Positions 11,296-21,433 of a stretch of 64,000 nt of DNA are shown in pieces. The DNA lies in NCBI GenBank assembly GCA_015061185.1, contig SUWZ01000012.1, forward strand, positions 1-64,000, written 5' to 3'. This DNA is from Bacteroidales bacterium. GTDB lineage: Bacteria; Bacteroidota; Bacteroidia; Bacteroidales; Paludibacteraceae. The position numbers were made by a program, and so were the translations under genes. The notes below the pieces were generated by a model that saw nothing but the letters and a program-made list of their open reading frames with translations, searched no databases and had not been told where the DNA came from. Numbering within the stretch: position 1 is the first letter of the stretch; every line of letters begins with the position of its first letter.

Positions 11296-13442
11296 CTTAA
11301 ATTTAGTTTAATTTTACGACCCTTAACAAGGTTCGTTCCGGGAGATACAGACTGTGAATAAACAGTACCAACACCCTGAATTTCAACAACCAATCCACTA
11401 TTCTCTAATAAAAAGACTGCATCCTTCGCGCCCATTCCAACGACATTAGGAACAACATCTGTTTTCCAAGTTTGCCCAGTCAAAATCAAGTCTTTTTTAG
11501 AAACTTGCGAACGTCCCCACTCATTATCATACTCCACCGTATAAGGAATTTCCAAATCATCTAACAAATATCCTAAGTCCGTTATATTCCCATCTTTCGT
11601 TGCTGGATAGAATATTCTTGTCGTATCCGGAATTAATTGACGGCGCGACCTGAAAGAGGGAGCTTGAGCATACAACTGATCAGCAATATCCTTAAATGCA
11701 CTTCCAGAAATTCCTCCTGCTGAAGGATAAACACCCTGTTTCGGATACCATACAACAACAATCACACTATATTGCGGTTCATCAGCCGGAAAAAAACCAC
11801 AGAAAGTCAATTGATGCTTTCTTTCTCCTTTCACATTCTGTACAGCAGTTCCGGTTTTTCCTGCAATCTGAAAAATATCTGTTCGCACATTCTGAGCCGT
11901 ACCATGCTCTACCACATCCACCATCATCTGTTTCACCTTCCCCAACGTTGCAGGAGAACAAATTTGGGGATTCAACACCTTAGGACTCTTTTCAACAGAA
12001 CGTTTACCATTCAACCCAACACTATTCACCAAGTAAGGATGCATCATCTTTCCATTATTTGCAATCGCATTATAAAGTGTCAGTATATAAATAGGAGGAA
12101 CTTTAACCTCATACCCATGAGCAATCCACGGCAAAGACAATTTCGACCAAGTAGGGTCATCAACACTCTTAATATAAGGTCTCGCCACTCCTCTTATCTC
12201 TAAATCCAAATCATTATTTATCCCTAATTTATATAATCCCTCAATAAACTTCTGCGGGTTATCTTTAAACAACTCATCAATAATCAAAGCCGAAGCAATA
12301 TTTGAAGAGACCTGAATTCCTCTACTCAAAGATATTTTTCCGTACCCTCCTTTATTATAATTCCAATCTCTCATTGTCTTCCCATAAAAATTATGAGTTC
12401 CATTGCCTGTCGGAATCATAGTAGAAGTATCCACCTTCCCGGTCTCCAAAGCCACAATAGCAGAGGCTATTTTAAATGTAGAACCGGGTTCGGTTTGCGA
12501 TGCCAAAGCATAATTTGTTCCCTCTGAGTATGAACCATCTCCTGAACGTTTCAAATTACTCATGGCACGAATTTTCCCTGTTTGCACCTCCATTACCACC
12601 GCACAACCATGATCAGCTCCGTGCTTAATCAAAGTCTTCATCAATGCTTGCTCGGTTATATCTTGGATATTAACATCCAACGTAGTGTAAACATCCTCCC
12701 CGTCAATCGGCTCAACAATACAAATATCACGATATTTTCCAGCCACCTTTTCGTAGGAGAAAACTCCCGGCAAGCCCTTTAATAAAGAGTCGTAATATTG
12801 TTCAATACCACTTCTGCCCCCCTTCCCTTTTTCGGCATACAATCCTCCAATGGTTCGCGCCCCCATACGGTTAGAACCATACGGACATTGACGAGCAACA
12901 GACTCCTCTTCAAAAACGCCACTCTTATTTCTTCCTCTATTAACAAATGGGAATTTACGCACCCTCTTCAACTCAACATACGACAAACGCTTATCTCCAA
13001 TCCGATAATGGCGACTTTTCTTATTCTTTCCCTTAAGAATATGCTCCTTCAACTGCCGAGGAGTTTGATTCGTATAAATAGTTGCCAAAGAATCGCATAA
13101 ATCATCCAAAAAACACATCAACGTATCATATTGATAACTCACCTTTTTATTCTTACCCTGACCGGTAACAACCTCATATCCACCCGCACAGAAGTCCATA
13201 TAAAGTCGATACGTTGGAATACTCGCAGCCAACAACTTACCATCTTCAGCCCAGATATTACCACGATTTGGAGGAGCCGCAACGCTATCATTTCTTACCT
13301 TTATCCTTTTTCCCTCTGCAATCCAAAAATCGCCCTCCTCATACATGATTCTCCACATTTTTACTGCAAAAAAGGCAAGACCCAAAGATGCAATAAAAAA
13401 GATACAAGCAACACGCCGAATTAACGATTTCTTTGCAGACAT
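11292..13442 (-). CDS. ftsI: Penicillin-binding protein (FtsI/SpoVD-like transpeptidase) with C-terminal PASTA domain
   Basis: SQTEPGSTFKIASAIVALE (SxxK), SSNI (SxN), AGKTGTAVQ (KTG); C-terminal PNVVGMGAKDAVFLLENSGLVVEIQGVG PASTA. Confidence 0.96.
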   Translation of the reverse strand: MSAKKSLIRRVACIFFIASLGLAFFAVKMWRIMYEEGDFWIAEGKRIKVRNDSVAAPPNRGNIWAEDGKLLAASIPTYRLYMDFCAGGYEVVTGQGKNKKVSYQYDTLMCFLDDLCDSLATIYTNQTPRQLKEHILKGKNKKSRHYRIGDKRLSYVELKRVRKFPFVNRGRNKSGVFEEESVARQCPYGSNRMGARTIGGLYAEKGKGGRSGIEQYYDSLLKGLPGVFSYEKVAGKYRDICIVEPIDGEDVYTTLDVNIQDITEQALMKTLIKHGADHGCAVVMEVQTGKIRAMSNLKRSGDGSYSEGTNYALASQTEPGSTFKIASAIVALETGKVDTSTMIPTGNGTHNFYGKTMRDWNYNKGGYGKISLSRGIQVSSNIASALIIDELFKDNPQKFIEGLYKLGINNDLDLEIRGVARPYIKSVDDPTWSKLSLPWIAHGYEVKVPPIYILTLYNAIANNGKMMHPYLVNSVGLNGKRSVEKSPKVLNPQICSPATLGKVKQMMVDVVEHGTAQNVRTDIFQIAGKTGTAVQNVKGERKHQLTFCGFFPADEPQYSVIVVVWYPKQGVYPSAGGISGSAFKDIADQLYAQAPSFRSRRQLIPDTTRIFYPATKDGNITDLGYLLDDLEIPYTVEYDNEWGRSQVSKKDLILTGQTWKTDVVPNVVGMGAKDAVFLLENSGLVVEIQGVGTVYSQSVSPGTNLVKGRKIKLNLR

Positions 13443-13828
13443 TAGTACAACTCAATTACAAAAGGTGGACAATCCAATATATTCAACGAGCTATCTTTTT
13501 GAGATAACAAAAACTTAATTTGCGACTGTTTACTTTTTCCCAGCAACTCAGATGAGAGTGTCAATGCTTCATGCTTAACATCTCTCAATTCTCTTTGCAA
13601 ATTGTCAATTTCTGCAATTTTTGATTCGCAAGAAAAACGCAAAGCAACACTCGCAAGAAAAAAAATAATTACAAGTCCGAAAAGAGGAATATGACGATAG
13701 AATCTTCCTTTTGACAAGAAATTTCCGGACAATAAATCTCCAAACGATATTTTAGAACCTCTATTAAATATCGATTTATCCGTAAACTCCTTTGTCTCTG
13801 TAACAACTTTTTTAAAAAAATCAGCCAT
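13442..13828 (-). CDS. FtsL-like small division protein
   Basis: Small single-TM protein with coiled-coil between rsmH and ftsI; synteny-based. Confidence 0.65.
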   Translation of the reverse strand: MADFFKKVVTETKEFTDKSIFNRGSKISFGDLLSGNFLSKGRFYRHIPLFGLVIIFFLASVALRFSCESKIAEIDNLQRELRDVKHEALTLSSELLGKSKQSQIKFLLSQKDSSLNILDCPPFVIELY

Positions 13829-13832
13829 TTCA

Positions 13833-14741
13833 CTAACCTAAAAACTCTGCAATTCTCAACTTAGCACTACGAGAACGCGGATTTTGCTCAATCTCCTCAC
13901 AATCCGGCACAATCACCTTATTGTTAACCAACTTAAACGGCGACATCCTATTTCCAAAAAAATCCTGTTCAACCTTCCCCTCAAAATTGCCTGATTTCAT
14001 AAAATTCTTCACCAATCTATCCTCTAAAGAGTGATATGTCAATACCACTAACCGACCACCGGGATTTAGAAGATTTAAAGAGGACTGCAACAACTTCTTT
14101 AGTACTTCCATCTCTCGATTCACCTCAATACGAAGTGCCTGAAACAAACATGCCAAATTTTTCTTCTGTTTATCTTTTCCAACCAAAGGTTCCACAATAT
14201 TCACCAAATCAGAAATCATCTCAAATTTCTTCTCTGCACGATGCGCAACAACAACCGAAGCAATCTTACGAGCTGACTTCAATTCACCATAATAATAAAA
14301 AAGGTCAGCCAACTGCTCCTCTGTATAACGATTAAGAACATCTGCAGCAGTCATCACTGCATGCTGATTCATTCTCATATCCAACTTCCCATCAAAACGA
14401 AATGAAAATCCACGACCCGACTCATCAAAATGATGAAAAGAGACGCCCAAATCAGCCAAAATACCATCCACCTTATCAACACCATGATACTCCATAAAAT
14501 TGGAGATATATCTAAAATTACTTCTAACAAACGTAAATCTTGCGTCGTCGATAATATTTTGCATTGCGTCCAGATCCTGATCAAACCCAAACAAACGCCC
14601 TTCGGAACCCAAACGAGACAATATTTCACGAGAGTGTCCGCCACCACCAAAAGTCACATCCACATAAATTCCAGAGGGATTAATAGCAAGACCCTCCATG
14701 CACGGATATAACAAAGCCGGAGTATGATACACTTTTTCCAT
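13833..14741 (-). CDS. rsmH: 16S rRNA (cytosine1402-N4)-methyltransferase
   Basis: YHTPALLYPCMEGL, VDVTFGGGGHSREIL, ADLGVSFHHFD, LTYHSLEDRLVKNF. Confidence 0.98.
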   Translation of the reverse strand: MEKVYHTPALLYPCMEGLAINPSGIYVDVTFGGGGHSREILSRLGSEGRLFGFDQDLDAMQNIIDDARFTFVRSNFRYISNFMEYHGVDKVDGILADLGVSFHHFDESGRGFSFRFDGKLDMRMNQHAVMTAADVLNRYTEEQLADLFYYYGELKSARKIASVVVAHRAEKKFEMISDLVNIVEPLVGKDKQKKNLACLFQALRIEVNREMEVLKKLLQSSLNLLNPGGRLVVLTYHSLEDRLVKNFMKSGNFEGKVEQDFFGNRMSPFKLVNNKVIVPDCEEIEQNPRSRSAKLRIAEFLG

Positions 14742-14744
14742 ATA

Positions 14745-15197
14745 CTACAACACCATTTGATTTCCCATTTTCTCTTGCAAAGCCTTAGAGAAAGCTTCAT
14801 CATCTAACAGACTATCCTCAAATAAATCTTTATTCCACACCTCAAAATATTTTCCTACACCCACCACAAGAGCCTCTGAAGTAATTTCAAGAAGATCCAA
14901 ATTACGCCTTTGAATCAAAATTCTGCCACTTGCATCCAAATCTACTTGCTCGACACCCGCCGAAAATTGACGATAAAGACGCAAATCACTCTGATTCCAC
15001 AAATTCAATTGTGACATAAACTGAGCATTCAACTTTTCCCACTCGGAAGCAGGATAAAACTTAGCACACTTGCTTACCGTATCGACCCGCAAAAAGAGAG
15101 TAGAATCCCCCTCCAAAGCACGACGAAACGCTGCAGGAACAAACAATCGTCCTTTCCCGTCAACCTTTACATCCATATTTCCCGAAAATCGACACAT
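14745..15197 (-). CDS. mraZ: Transcriptional regulator MraZ
   Basis: SGNMDVKVDGKGRLFVPAAFRRAL and VEQVDLDASGRILIQRR repeats; first gene of dcw cluster; start tentative. Confidence 0.95.
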   Translation of the reverse strand: MCRFSGNMDVKVDGKGRLFVPAAFRRALEGDSTLFLRVDTVSKCAKFYPASEWEKLNAQFMSQLNLWNQSDLRLYRQFSAGVEQVDLDASGRILIQRRNLDLLEITSEALVVGVGKYFEVWNKDLFEDSLLDDEAFSKALQEKMGNQMVL

Positions 15198-15402
15198 AAA
15201 TAAACATTTTTTCAATGTGCCAAAGATAGAAAAAAAATTTCATCCCCCACTATTCCCCACTTCACTTTTTTTACACTGTTTTTCAATTAGTTTTCAACAA
15301 TTTGATTAATTTTATTTTTTTTAACACCAAAAGATGTTTAAAAGATTTTTTTGATTAAATTTGCGTGGATTTTTTTGCAAGGATGACGACACGCAAATAG
15401 AT

Positions 15403-16215
15403 ATGACAGAAAAAAAAATTGATATTGAAAAAATATTGAAAAAAAAGATGCCTTCCCTAAAAAAAAGGCTTCCCAAGTTCGTTATTTCCTACATTGAACG
15501 TGCCATCTGCCAAGACGAAATAAATCGTGTTTATAGCAAATTGGGACATCTGCAGGGATATGATTTTGCCCATGCCTTACTACAGGAGGAATTCAATATC
15601 AAGTATAACGTTATTGGAAAAGAAAATCTCCCCAAGGATTCTCGCGTGATATTTGCTTGTAACCATCCATTGGGAGGGGCTGATGGCGTGATAATGATTG
15701 ATATTTTAGGCGCAACCTACCCCACCCTAAAAATTCCGGTCAATGATTTTTTGATGAACATAGATAATCTTTGCATCTTTTTTATTCCTATCAACAAAAT
15801 CAGTGGTCAAGCTAAGGGAACATCGCAACTCCTAAATGAGGTATGCGATTCGGACGATGCGATTCTCTTTTTCCCTTCCGGACAATGCTCTCGAAGACAA
15901 GAGAATGGCGAGATAAAAGACAACGAATGGAAAAAGACATTTATCTCCAAAGCTATTCAGTATCAAAGAGATATAATCCCTATTCATTTTGAAGGAAAGA
16001 ACTCGAAATTCTTTTACAATTTAGCCTATTACAGAAAAAAGTTAGGCATCAAAGTGAATATCGAAATGCTCTACCTCCCGAGCGAATTATTTAAACAAAG
16101 AGACAAAACATTTACTATAAAAATCGGTCAACCTATCCCTTACTCTACATTCGACAAGTCGAAAACAGAGAAAGAGTGGGCTCAATGGGTAAAAGAAATT
16201 ACTTATAGTCTATAA
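15403..16215 (+). CDS. Lysophospholipid/lyso-lipoamino acid acyltransferase (GlsA-like)
   Basis: FACNHPLGGADGVIMID (NHxxxxD acyltransferase motif), FPSGQCSR; adjacent to GNAT partner; ATG at 15403 preferred over TTG at 15361. Confidence 0.85.
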   Translation: MTEKKIDIEKILKKKMPSLKKRLPKFVISYIERAICQDEINRVYSKLGHLQGYDFAHALLQEEFNIKYNVIGKENLPKDSRVIFACNHPLGGADGVIMIDILGATYPTLKIPVNDFLMNIDNLCIFFIPINKISGQAKGTSQLLNEVCDSDDAILFFPSGQCSRRQENGEIKDNEWKKTFISKAIQYQRDIIPIHFEGKNSKFFYNLAYYRKKLGIKVNIEMLYLPSELFKQRDKTFTIKIGQPIPYSTFDKSKTEKEWAQWVKEITYSL

Positions 16216-16237
16216 CTCCCAAAAGAAAGGATCTAAA

Positions 16238-17224
16238 ATGGAAGAAATTATAAATCCTATTTCAGTAGAACTTTTAGAAAGAGAACTAACTTCTGAAAAG
16301 CTTCTTAGAAAAACCAACAAGGGGAACAATGAAATATATGTGGTTACGGCTCACAATGCCCCTAATGTTATGCAAGAGATTGCTCGCCTCAGAGAAATCT
16401 CATTCCGTTCTGCCGGCGGGGGTACGGGACTAAGTTTGGATATAGATGAATATGATACTTGCGAAAATCCATACCTCCAATTAATCGTTTGGAATCCGGA
16501 AGCCAGAGAAATAATCGGTGGCTACCGCTATATACTAGGTAAGGATGTCTCTTTCGATGAACAAGGCTCACCCAAATTAACCTCTTCTCATCTTTTTGCT
16601 TACTCGGAAAAGTTTATAAAAGAATATCTCCCATACACGCTTGAATTAGGTCGTTCGTTTGTACGTCCGGAATATCAATCTTCCAAAATGGGAGCCAAAA
16701 GCCTTTTTGCGCTGGACAATCTTTGGGACGGAATCGGAGCTTTAACAGTTACACTTCCTAACGTAAAGTACTTTTTCGGGAAAGCAACCATCTATCCATC
16801 TTTTGACGAAGATGCTCGAAATCTAATCTTCACATTCATGCAAAAATATTTTCCGGACAAAGATCATTTGATATACCCTCACCACCTATTGGACACTCGC
16901 AAAAAATGGGAGGAAATGAACCAAATCCTTTGCGGAAATAACTACAAGGAAGATTATTGTATATTAAAGAGCTACATCCGACAGGCAGGTCTAAACATTC
17001 CGCCATTAATCAATGCTTACATGGCACTCTCTCCAACCATGCGCACCTTTGGCTCCTGCATCAATGATGAATTTGGAGATGTTATCGAAACAGGACTGAT
17101 GATTACAATCGAAGACATCTTCGAGGAGAAGCAACAAAGACATATTCAATCTTACGTCGAACAACTTCAACAAGAGAAAGAGGACATACTCAACAATGCG
17201 ACCTCTATCTTAAACATCAGTTGA
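16238..17224 (+). CDS. GNAT-family N-acyltransferase (OlsB/GlsB-like, hemolysin-annotated family)
   Basis: LELGRSFVRPEYQSSKMGAKSLFALDNLWDGIGAL; paired with acyltransferase as in Bacteroides glycine-lipid synthesis. Confidence 0.85.
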   Translation: MEEIINPISVELLERELTSEKLLRKTNKGNNEIYVVTAHNAPNVMQEIARLREISFRSAGGGTGLSLDIDEYDTCENPYLQLIVWNPEAREIIGGYRYILGKDVSFDEQGSPKLTSSHLFAYSEKFIKEYLPYTLELGRSFVRPEYQSSKMGAKSLFALDNLWDGIGALTVTLPNVKYFFGKATIYPSFDEDARNLIFTFMQKYFPDKDHLIYPHHLLDTRKKWEEMNQILCGNNYKEDYCILKSYIRQAGLNIPPLINAYMALSPTMRTFGSCINDEFGDVIETGLMITIEDIFEEKQQRHIQSYVEQLQQEKEDILNNATSILNIS

Positions 17225-17701
17225 ATCGGAGATAAGATAGGCTACCATAATAGAACAATAGGAGATTAGATCTTGCGGCGACAATTTTAGCTGCAAACCT
17301 CTTACTCCGGCACTTATGTAAATAAAAGGATAATCAATAGCGGTTTCATGTATGTACGTTGGGAACCGCTTTTTCATTCCTAAAGGTGAACATCCGCCTC
17401 GAATATATCCGGTAACAGGCAGTAATTCTTTCATGGGAATCATGGCGCAACTCTTATTCCCTGAGGCTTTGGCTGCCTTTTTTAAATCTACCTCTTTATC
17501 ACCGGGAATCACACATACAAAATAGCCCGATTTATCCCCTTTCAAAACCAACGTTTTAAATACACACTCGATGGGCTCACTCAATTGTTCGGCTATATGC
17601 ACCGCACTCAAATCCGACTCATCTACTTGATAAGGAATCAGTTCATACTTTATTTTTTGTTGATCTAACAACCTCGCTGCATTGGTTTTCTGTATCTTCA
17701 T
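17210..17701 (-). CDS. ybaK: YbaK/EbsC-family Cys-tRNA(Pro) deacylase
   Basis: KTLVLKGDKSGYFVCVIPGDKEVDLKKAAKASG, YIRGGCSPLGMKKRFPTYI; converges with the preceding gene (15-bp overlap). Confidence 0.92.
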   Translation of the reverse strand: MKIQKTNAARLLDQQKIKYELIPYQVDESDLSAVHIAEQLSEPIECVFKTLVLKGDKSGYFVCVIPGDKEVDLKKAAKASGNKSCAMIPMKELLPVTGYIRGGCSPLGMKKRFPTYIHETAIDYPFIYISAGVRGLQLKLSPQDLISYCSIMVAYLISDSTDV

Positions 17702-17728
17702 AACAAAAACTTCAAAACACTACATAAA

Positions 17729-17773
17729 AAGTGTGTCAGCCTGCAAAATCACAGATAACTGACACACTCATTT
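17729..17773 (-). terminator. Terminator-like hairpin between the OMP gene and ybaK
   Basis: AGTGTGTCAG...CTGACACACT followed by T-run on minus strand. Confidence 0.65.
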
Positions 17774-17838
17774 ATTTATGATAATTTCTAAAGGTGAATT
17801 GCAATATAATTCATAAAAGTCACCTATAAGACTCAAAA

Positions 17839-18570
17839 TCAATTAAAAACCCATCCCAAACGCAAAGATGGAGTTACAAGTGGAGCAAAATCTACTTGAT
17901 GATGATCACTATCAATTACATCGCTTGATGAAGAGTTTCCATTTTCACTTTCTGTTTTCACATCTCTCTCAAAATGAGCTGCAACACCAATTCCGATTTC
18001 AGCACCAATAAACAAGTTCTTTACAAAATAGTAGTTGAAACCTAATTGACCGGAAACGCCAAAAGTATTGTAACAATTTTCATTCTTCAATGTTGAAGAT
18101 GAAGTATTAGTTTCTTCATAAACTTTATTACTTGTCAAAGCAAAAGAGACTTCAGCACCAACGTATGGACAAAGTTTTTCTGTTCCTTTAAAAGTGTAGT
18201 TAAAACCTGGTGCGATAGAGAAACGAGATACTCGTTCAGAATTTCTTTCCCACTCATCTCCCTCTTCTCCATTATCTACAACATCTTTGCTAAGTCCGAA
18301 ACCTAAACCTAACTTTAGTTCTACCTTTTCAGATACAACATAGATTCCGCGCAACATACCACCATTTAGGCTTACGGCATTTGACAAAAGCGGAGCAAAT
18401 CCGATTTCTGCCATGAAGCTACCTTCATCTGCTTTAAACTTGTTTTGAACTTCTGACTCAGAAACCTCTGCTACATTAGCAGTTGTAGAATTAGTGGCTG
18501 TAGAATCTGCCACCTGCGCATTTAGACTCACTGCGGAGAATAACAATGCCATTAAAAATAATTTCTTCAT
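17839..18570 (-). CDS. Outer-membrane beta-barrel protein, secreted
   Basis: Signal peptide MKKLFLMALLFSAVSLNAQ; alternating strands, FNYTFKGTEKLCPYVGAEVSFAL, terminal aromatic (LGWVFN). Confidence 0.75.
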   Translation of the reverse strand: MKKLFLMALLFSAVSLNAQVADSTATNSTTANVAEVSESEVQNKFKADEGSFMAEIGFAPLLSNAVSLNGGMLRGIYVVSEKVELKLGLGFGLSKDVVDNGEEGDEWERNSERVSRFSIAPGFNYTFKGTEKLCPYVGAEVSFALTSNKVYEETNTSSSTLKNENCYNTFGVSGQLGFNYYFVKNLFIGAEIGIGVAAHFERDVKTESENGNSSSSDVIDSDHHQVDFAPLVTPSLRLGWVFN

Positions 18571-18841
18571 TTGTTTTTATAATTTTGGAGAACAATCTCC
18601 ATTGTTAAAATATTCGCAACCTACTATTGGTTTTTCAAAACCGATCGCAAAGATAAATCAAATAATTTATATTAACTACCTATCGTAGATATATTCCTCG
18701 ACAAGTTTATCAAAATTTTAATCAGAAAGAAATATAAGAGGATAATTATAGAAATCACTTTAAGATGAAATAATTTGCACATTAGCCCTCTCAAATCAGT
18801 TAACAATATCGTAACGAGAAAAAAAAGAAGCAAGACAACTT

Positions 18842-19411
18842 TCACATTTTCTTTGAGGCAATAAATGTGCCAGCAAACATTATGACAAGGGCAATAAAGA
18901 AGAGCAGTTCAGGGCGTTCACCAAGAATTAGCATCGAGAGAACAGCTCCGATAAATGGGGCTACTGCGTAATAAGCACTTGTGCGCGCCGCTCCAATAAC
19001 GCGCTGTGCGTAGGTATAGTAGTAGATGCTCAATCCGTAAGAGAGAAAGCCAAGCTGCATAGTTGCCACAATCCACCCAACAGAAGAAAACTTTTCGCCA
19101 ATAACCAAGGCTACAACAAGAGCTGCCAATCCGGATCCAACACCTTTGACCATAACAATTTGCAACGGGTCCTTATCGGCAATTTGACGAGTGCAATTAT
19201 TCTCCACTCCCCTGCAAATTGCTGCGCTAAGCACCAATAACGAGCCAAACGAGAACGAAACACCCTCCGCCGTATCAAGAGTAAGCAGTATGCTCGATAA
19301 GGTAATCAATATAATTGCACACCATAGACGCTTACCAATAGCCTCACTAAAAAACAGAAGGGCAATAACGGCAGTGGCCACAATCAAGTTGTGTTCTTCT
19401 GAACACAGCAA
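18842..19411 (-). pseudogene. EamA/DMT-family transporter, 5'-truncated
   Basis: Only the second EamA repeat remains (IVATAVIALLFFSEAIGKRLW ... APFIGAVLSMLILGERPE); N-terminal half replaced by the structured repeat at 19.4-19.6 kb. Confidence 0.8.
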
Positions 19412-19456
19412 AGTATGTTTTCAGCCGCTCCAAATGAATTGAGCCACTTCAAACTT

Positions 19457-19566
19457 GATGTTCGCAGGAACATGGCAAGGTATATTTTGAGTAACTCAAA
19501 ACCTTTCGGGTTACTCCCGAAAACCTTGCCACATTTCGCGAACTTCTCCCTCCGAAGTCGGGAGAA
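19457..19566. repeat. Highly structured palindromic boundary element (multi-hairpin)
   Basis: GTTCGC/GCGAAC and GGCAAGGT/ACCTTGCC enclose hairpins TTTTGAGTAACTCAAAA and TTTCGGGTTACTCCCGAAA; adjacent hairpin TTCTCCC/GGGAGAA. Confidence 0.75.
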
Positions 19567-19655
19567 TTGGGTATCTCGCAATAAAATAACAATGTTTTTT
19601 ATGTTTGTTGGCACAGCAGACCCACAATTTCAAAATAAATAAGTACTTTTGTCAT

Positions 19656-20582
19656 ATGAATATAAAAATTAGACAAATGGCAAAAGCAAAACCTTTCATT
19701 AAATGGGTTGGAGGGAAAGGCCAACTCATTGAACAACTCGAAGCATTGCTTCCAGCTGACTTTGCAGAAAGGGAAAATGTCACTTACATTGAGCCTTTTG
19801 TAGGAGGAGGAGCTATGCTCTTCTATATGTTACAAACATTTCCAAACATTAAGTCAGCCGTTATAAATGATATCAATCCAGATTTGACATTATGCTATCA
19901 GGTAGTGAGGGATAATCCGTCTGAATTAATTAAATCTCTCAATGTAATTCAATCTGATTTTTATGCTCTTCAAACAGAGGAAGAACGTAAGATGTTTTTC
20001 CTTCAACAACGTGAGCGATTCAATTCAAAATCATTAAATGAAATAGATAATACGACATTATTCTTCTTCCTTAATAGAACTTGTTTCAATGGACTTTATC
20101 GGGTAAATAAAGCCGGCAAATTTAATGTGCCATTTGGGAAATATACCACACCTACTATTTGTGATTCAGCAACAATTTATGCAGACAGCAAACTACTACA
20201 AAAGGTAGATATTATGACTGGGGATTTTGAGCAAACTTTTGCAAAAATTGAGGGAAACACTTTCTTCTATTTTGATCCTCCTTACCGACCGCTTAGTAAC
20301 ACTTCAAGTTTTAATGATTACACCAAGGAGAGTTTCAATGATAATGCCCAAATTCGCCTGAAATTATTCTGTGACCGTCTAAATGAAAATGGAATAAACT
20401 TTATGCTTAGCAATTCTGATTGCTTGGGGAAAGATGGCACAGATCGTTTCTTTGATGACTTATTCATTGACTATAGTATAGAAAGAGTCTGGGCATCAAG
20501 AAATGTAAATGCTATCGCTTCGAAAAGAGGAAAGTTGACAGAGATTGTAGTGAATAATTACCATAATAGATATTTATTCTAA
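19656..20582 (+). CDS. DNA adenine methyltransferase, DpnM/Dam-like (alpha class)
   Basis: KPFIKWVGGKGQLIEQL, YIEPFVGGGAML, FYFDPPYRPL; ATG at 19656 preferred over upstream TTG. Confidence 0.95.
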   Translation: MNIKIRQMAKAKPFIKWVGGKGQLIEQLEALLPADFAERENVTYIEPFVGGGAMLFYMLQTFPNIKSAVINDINPDLTLCYQVVRDNPSELIKSLNVIQSDFYALQTEEERKMFFLQQRERFNSKSLNEIDNTTLFFFLNRTCFNGLYRVNKAGKFNVPFGKYTTPTICDSATIYADSKLLQKVDIMTGDFEQTFAKIEGNTFFYFDPPYRPLSNTSSFNDYTKESFNDNAQIRLKLFCDRLNENGINFMLSNSDCLGKDGTDRFFDDLFIDYSIERVWASRNVNAIASKRGKLTEIVVNNYHNRYLF

Positions 20583-20586
20583 AGAT

Positions 20587-21432
20587 ATGTTTATGAGCGC
20601 ACATACCAAAGAACAATTCGACATGTTCATATCTCAACTGAAAGAGACAAATACGACTCTTGGGTTTTATTGTGACTTTGAAAAGATAAACAATAACGTA
20701 GAATCGATTTCCATAAAGCTAAACCAATTAAATTATTTGATTGGCCAAGTGGATATGGATGCAGCTATTCGTAGGCTTTGGGATGAGAATAGAAATGTTT
20801 TCAGCATTTTGGAAATCTTGATAGCGGTTCGTACATCAGACAAGAAGAAAGCTATAATGGCTGATGGAAATGTAAAACTGATAAACTCCCTTTTCGATAG
20901 CGTTGATGGAGTCATTGAATATGTACATGGTACGGGTCTTGATGAAGTGTTTAGGAATAAGCAAATCAAGAATCTTGTTGACTATGTATTTGGTGTTGAA
21001 ACAGGTTTAGATACCAATGCACGTAAAAATAGAAGCGGTCATTTAATGGAAGGGCAGGTTGCTTCAATGTTAGATAATGCAGGCGTTACTTACCGACAAG
21101 AAGTTTATTCAACAGAATACCCTGAATTGTCGGTCTTGGGTGAAGATAAAAAGCGTTTTGATTTTGTAATAGAGACAAGACTTCGTAAATATTTAATGGA
21201 AGTAAACTTCTATAGCGGTGGAGGTTCTAAATTGAATGAGGTAGCTCGTGCATACTCAGAGCTTTCTCCGAAAATTAATGCCGTAGATGGTTTTGAATTT
21301 GTTTGGATTACTGATGGCATTGGATGGAAGTCTGCAAAGAACAAGTTGGAAGAAGCTTTTTATGCAATACCCAACATTTATAATCTTACAACTATTGATG
21401 AGTTTATTAAACAAGTGAAGGAGAAATTATAA
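20587..21432 (+). CDS. Type II restriction endonuclease, DpnII/MboI-like
   Basis: IRRLWDENRNVFSILEILIAVR, GLDTNARKNRSGHLMEGQVA, YLMEVNFYSGGGSKLNEVARAYSEL; downstream of Dam-like MTase. Confidence 0.92.
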   Translation: MFMSAHTKEQFDMFISQLKETNTTLGFYCDFEKINNNVESISIKLNQLNYLIGQVDMDAAIRRLWDENRNVFSILEILIAVRTSDKKKAIMADGNVKLINSLFDSVDGVIEYVHGTGLDEVFRNKQIKNLVDYVFGVETGLDTNARKNRSGHLMEGQVASMLDNAGVTYRQEVYSTEYPELSVLGEDKKRFDFVIETRLRKYLMEVNFYSGGGSKLNEVARAYSELSPKINAVDGFEFVWITDGIGWKSAKNKLEEAFYAIPNIYNLTTIDEFIKQVKEKL

Positions 21433-21433
21433 T

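Noticed and set aside
538-14711. Numerous plus-strand ORFs of 60-143 aa across the dcw cluster
   Set aside because: All are antisense to long, unambiguous mur/fts genes; compositions look like shadow translations with no recognisable motifs
19384-19614. 76-aa minus-strand ORF (MPTNIKNIVILLRDTQFSRLRREKFAKCG...)
   Set aside because: Lies wholly across the multi-hairpin repeat; most likely a spurious ORF created by the palindromes
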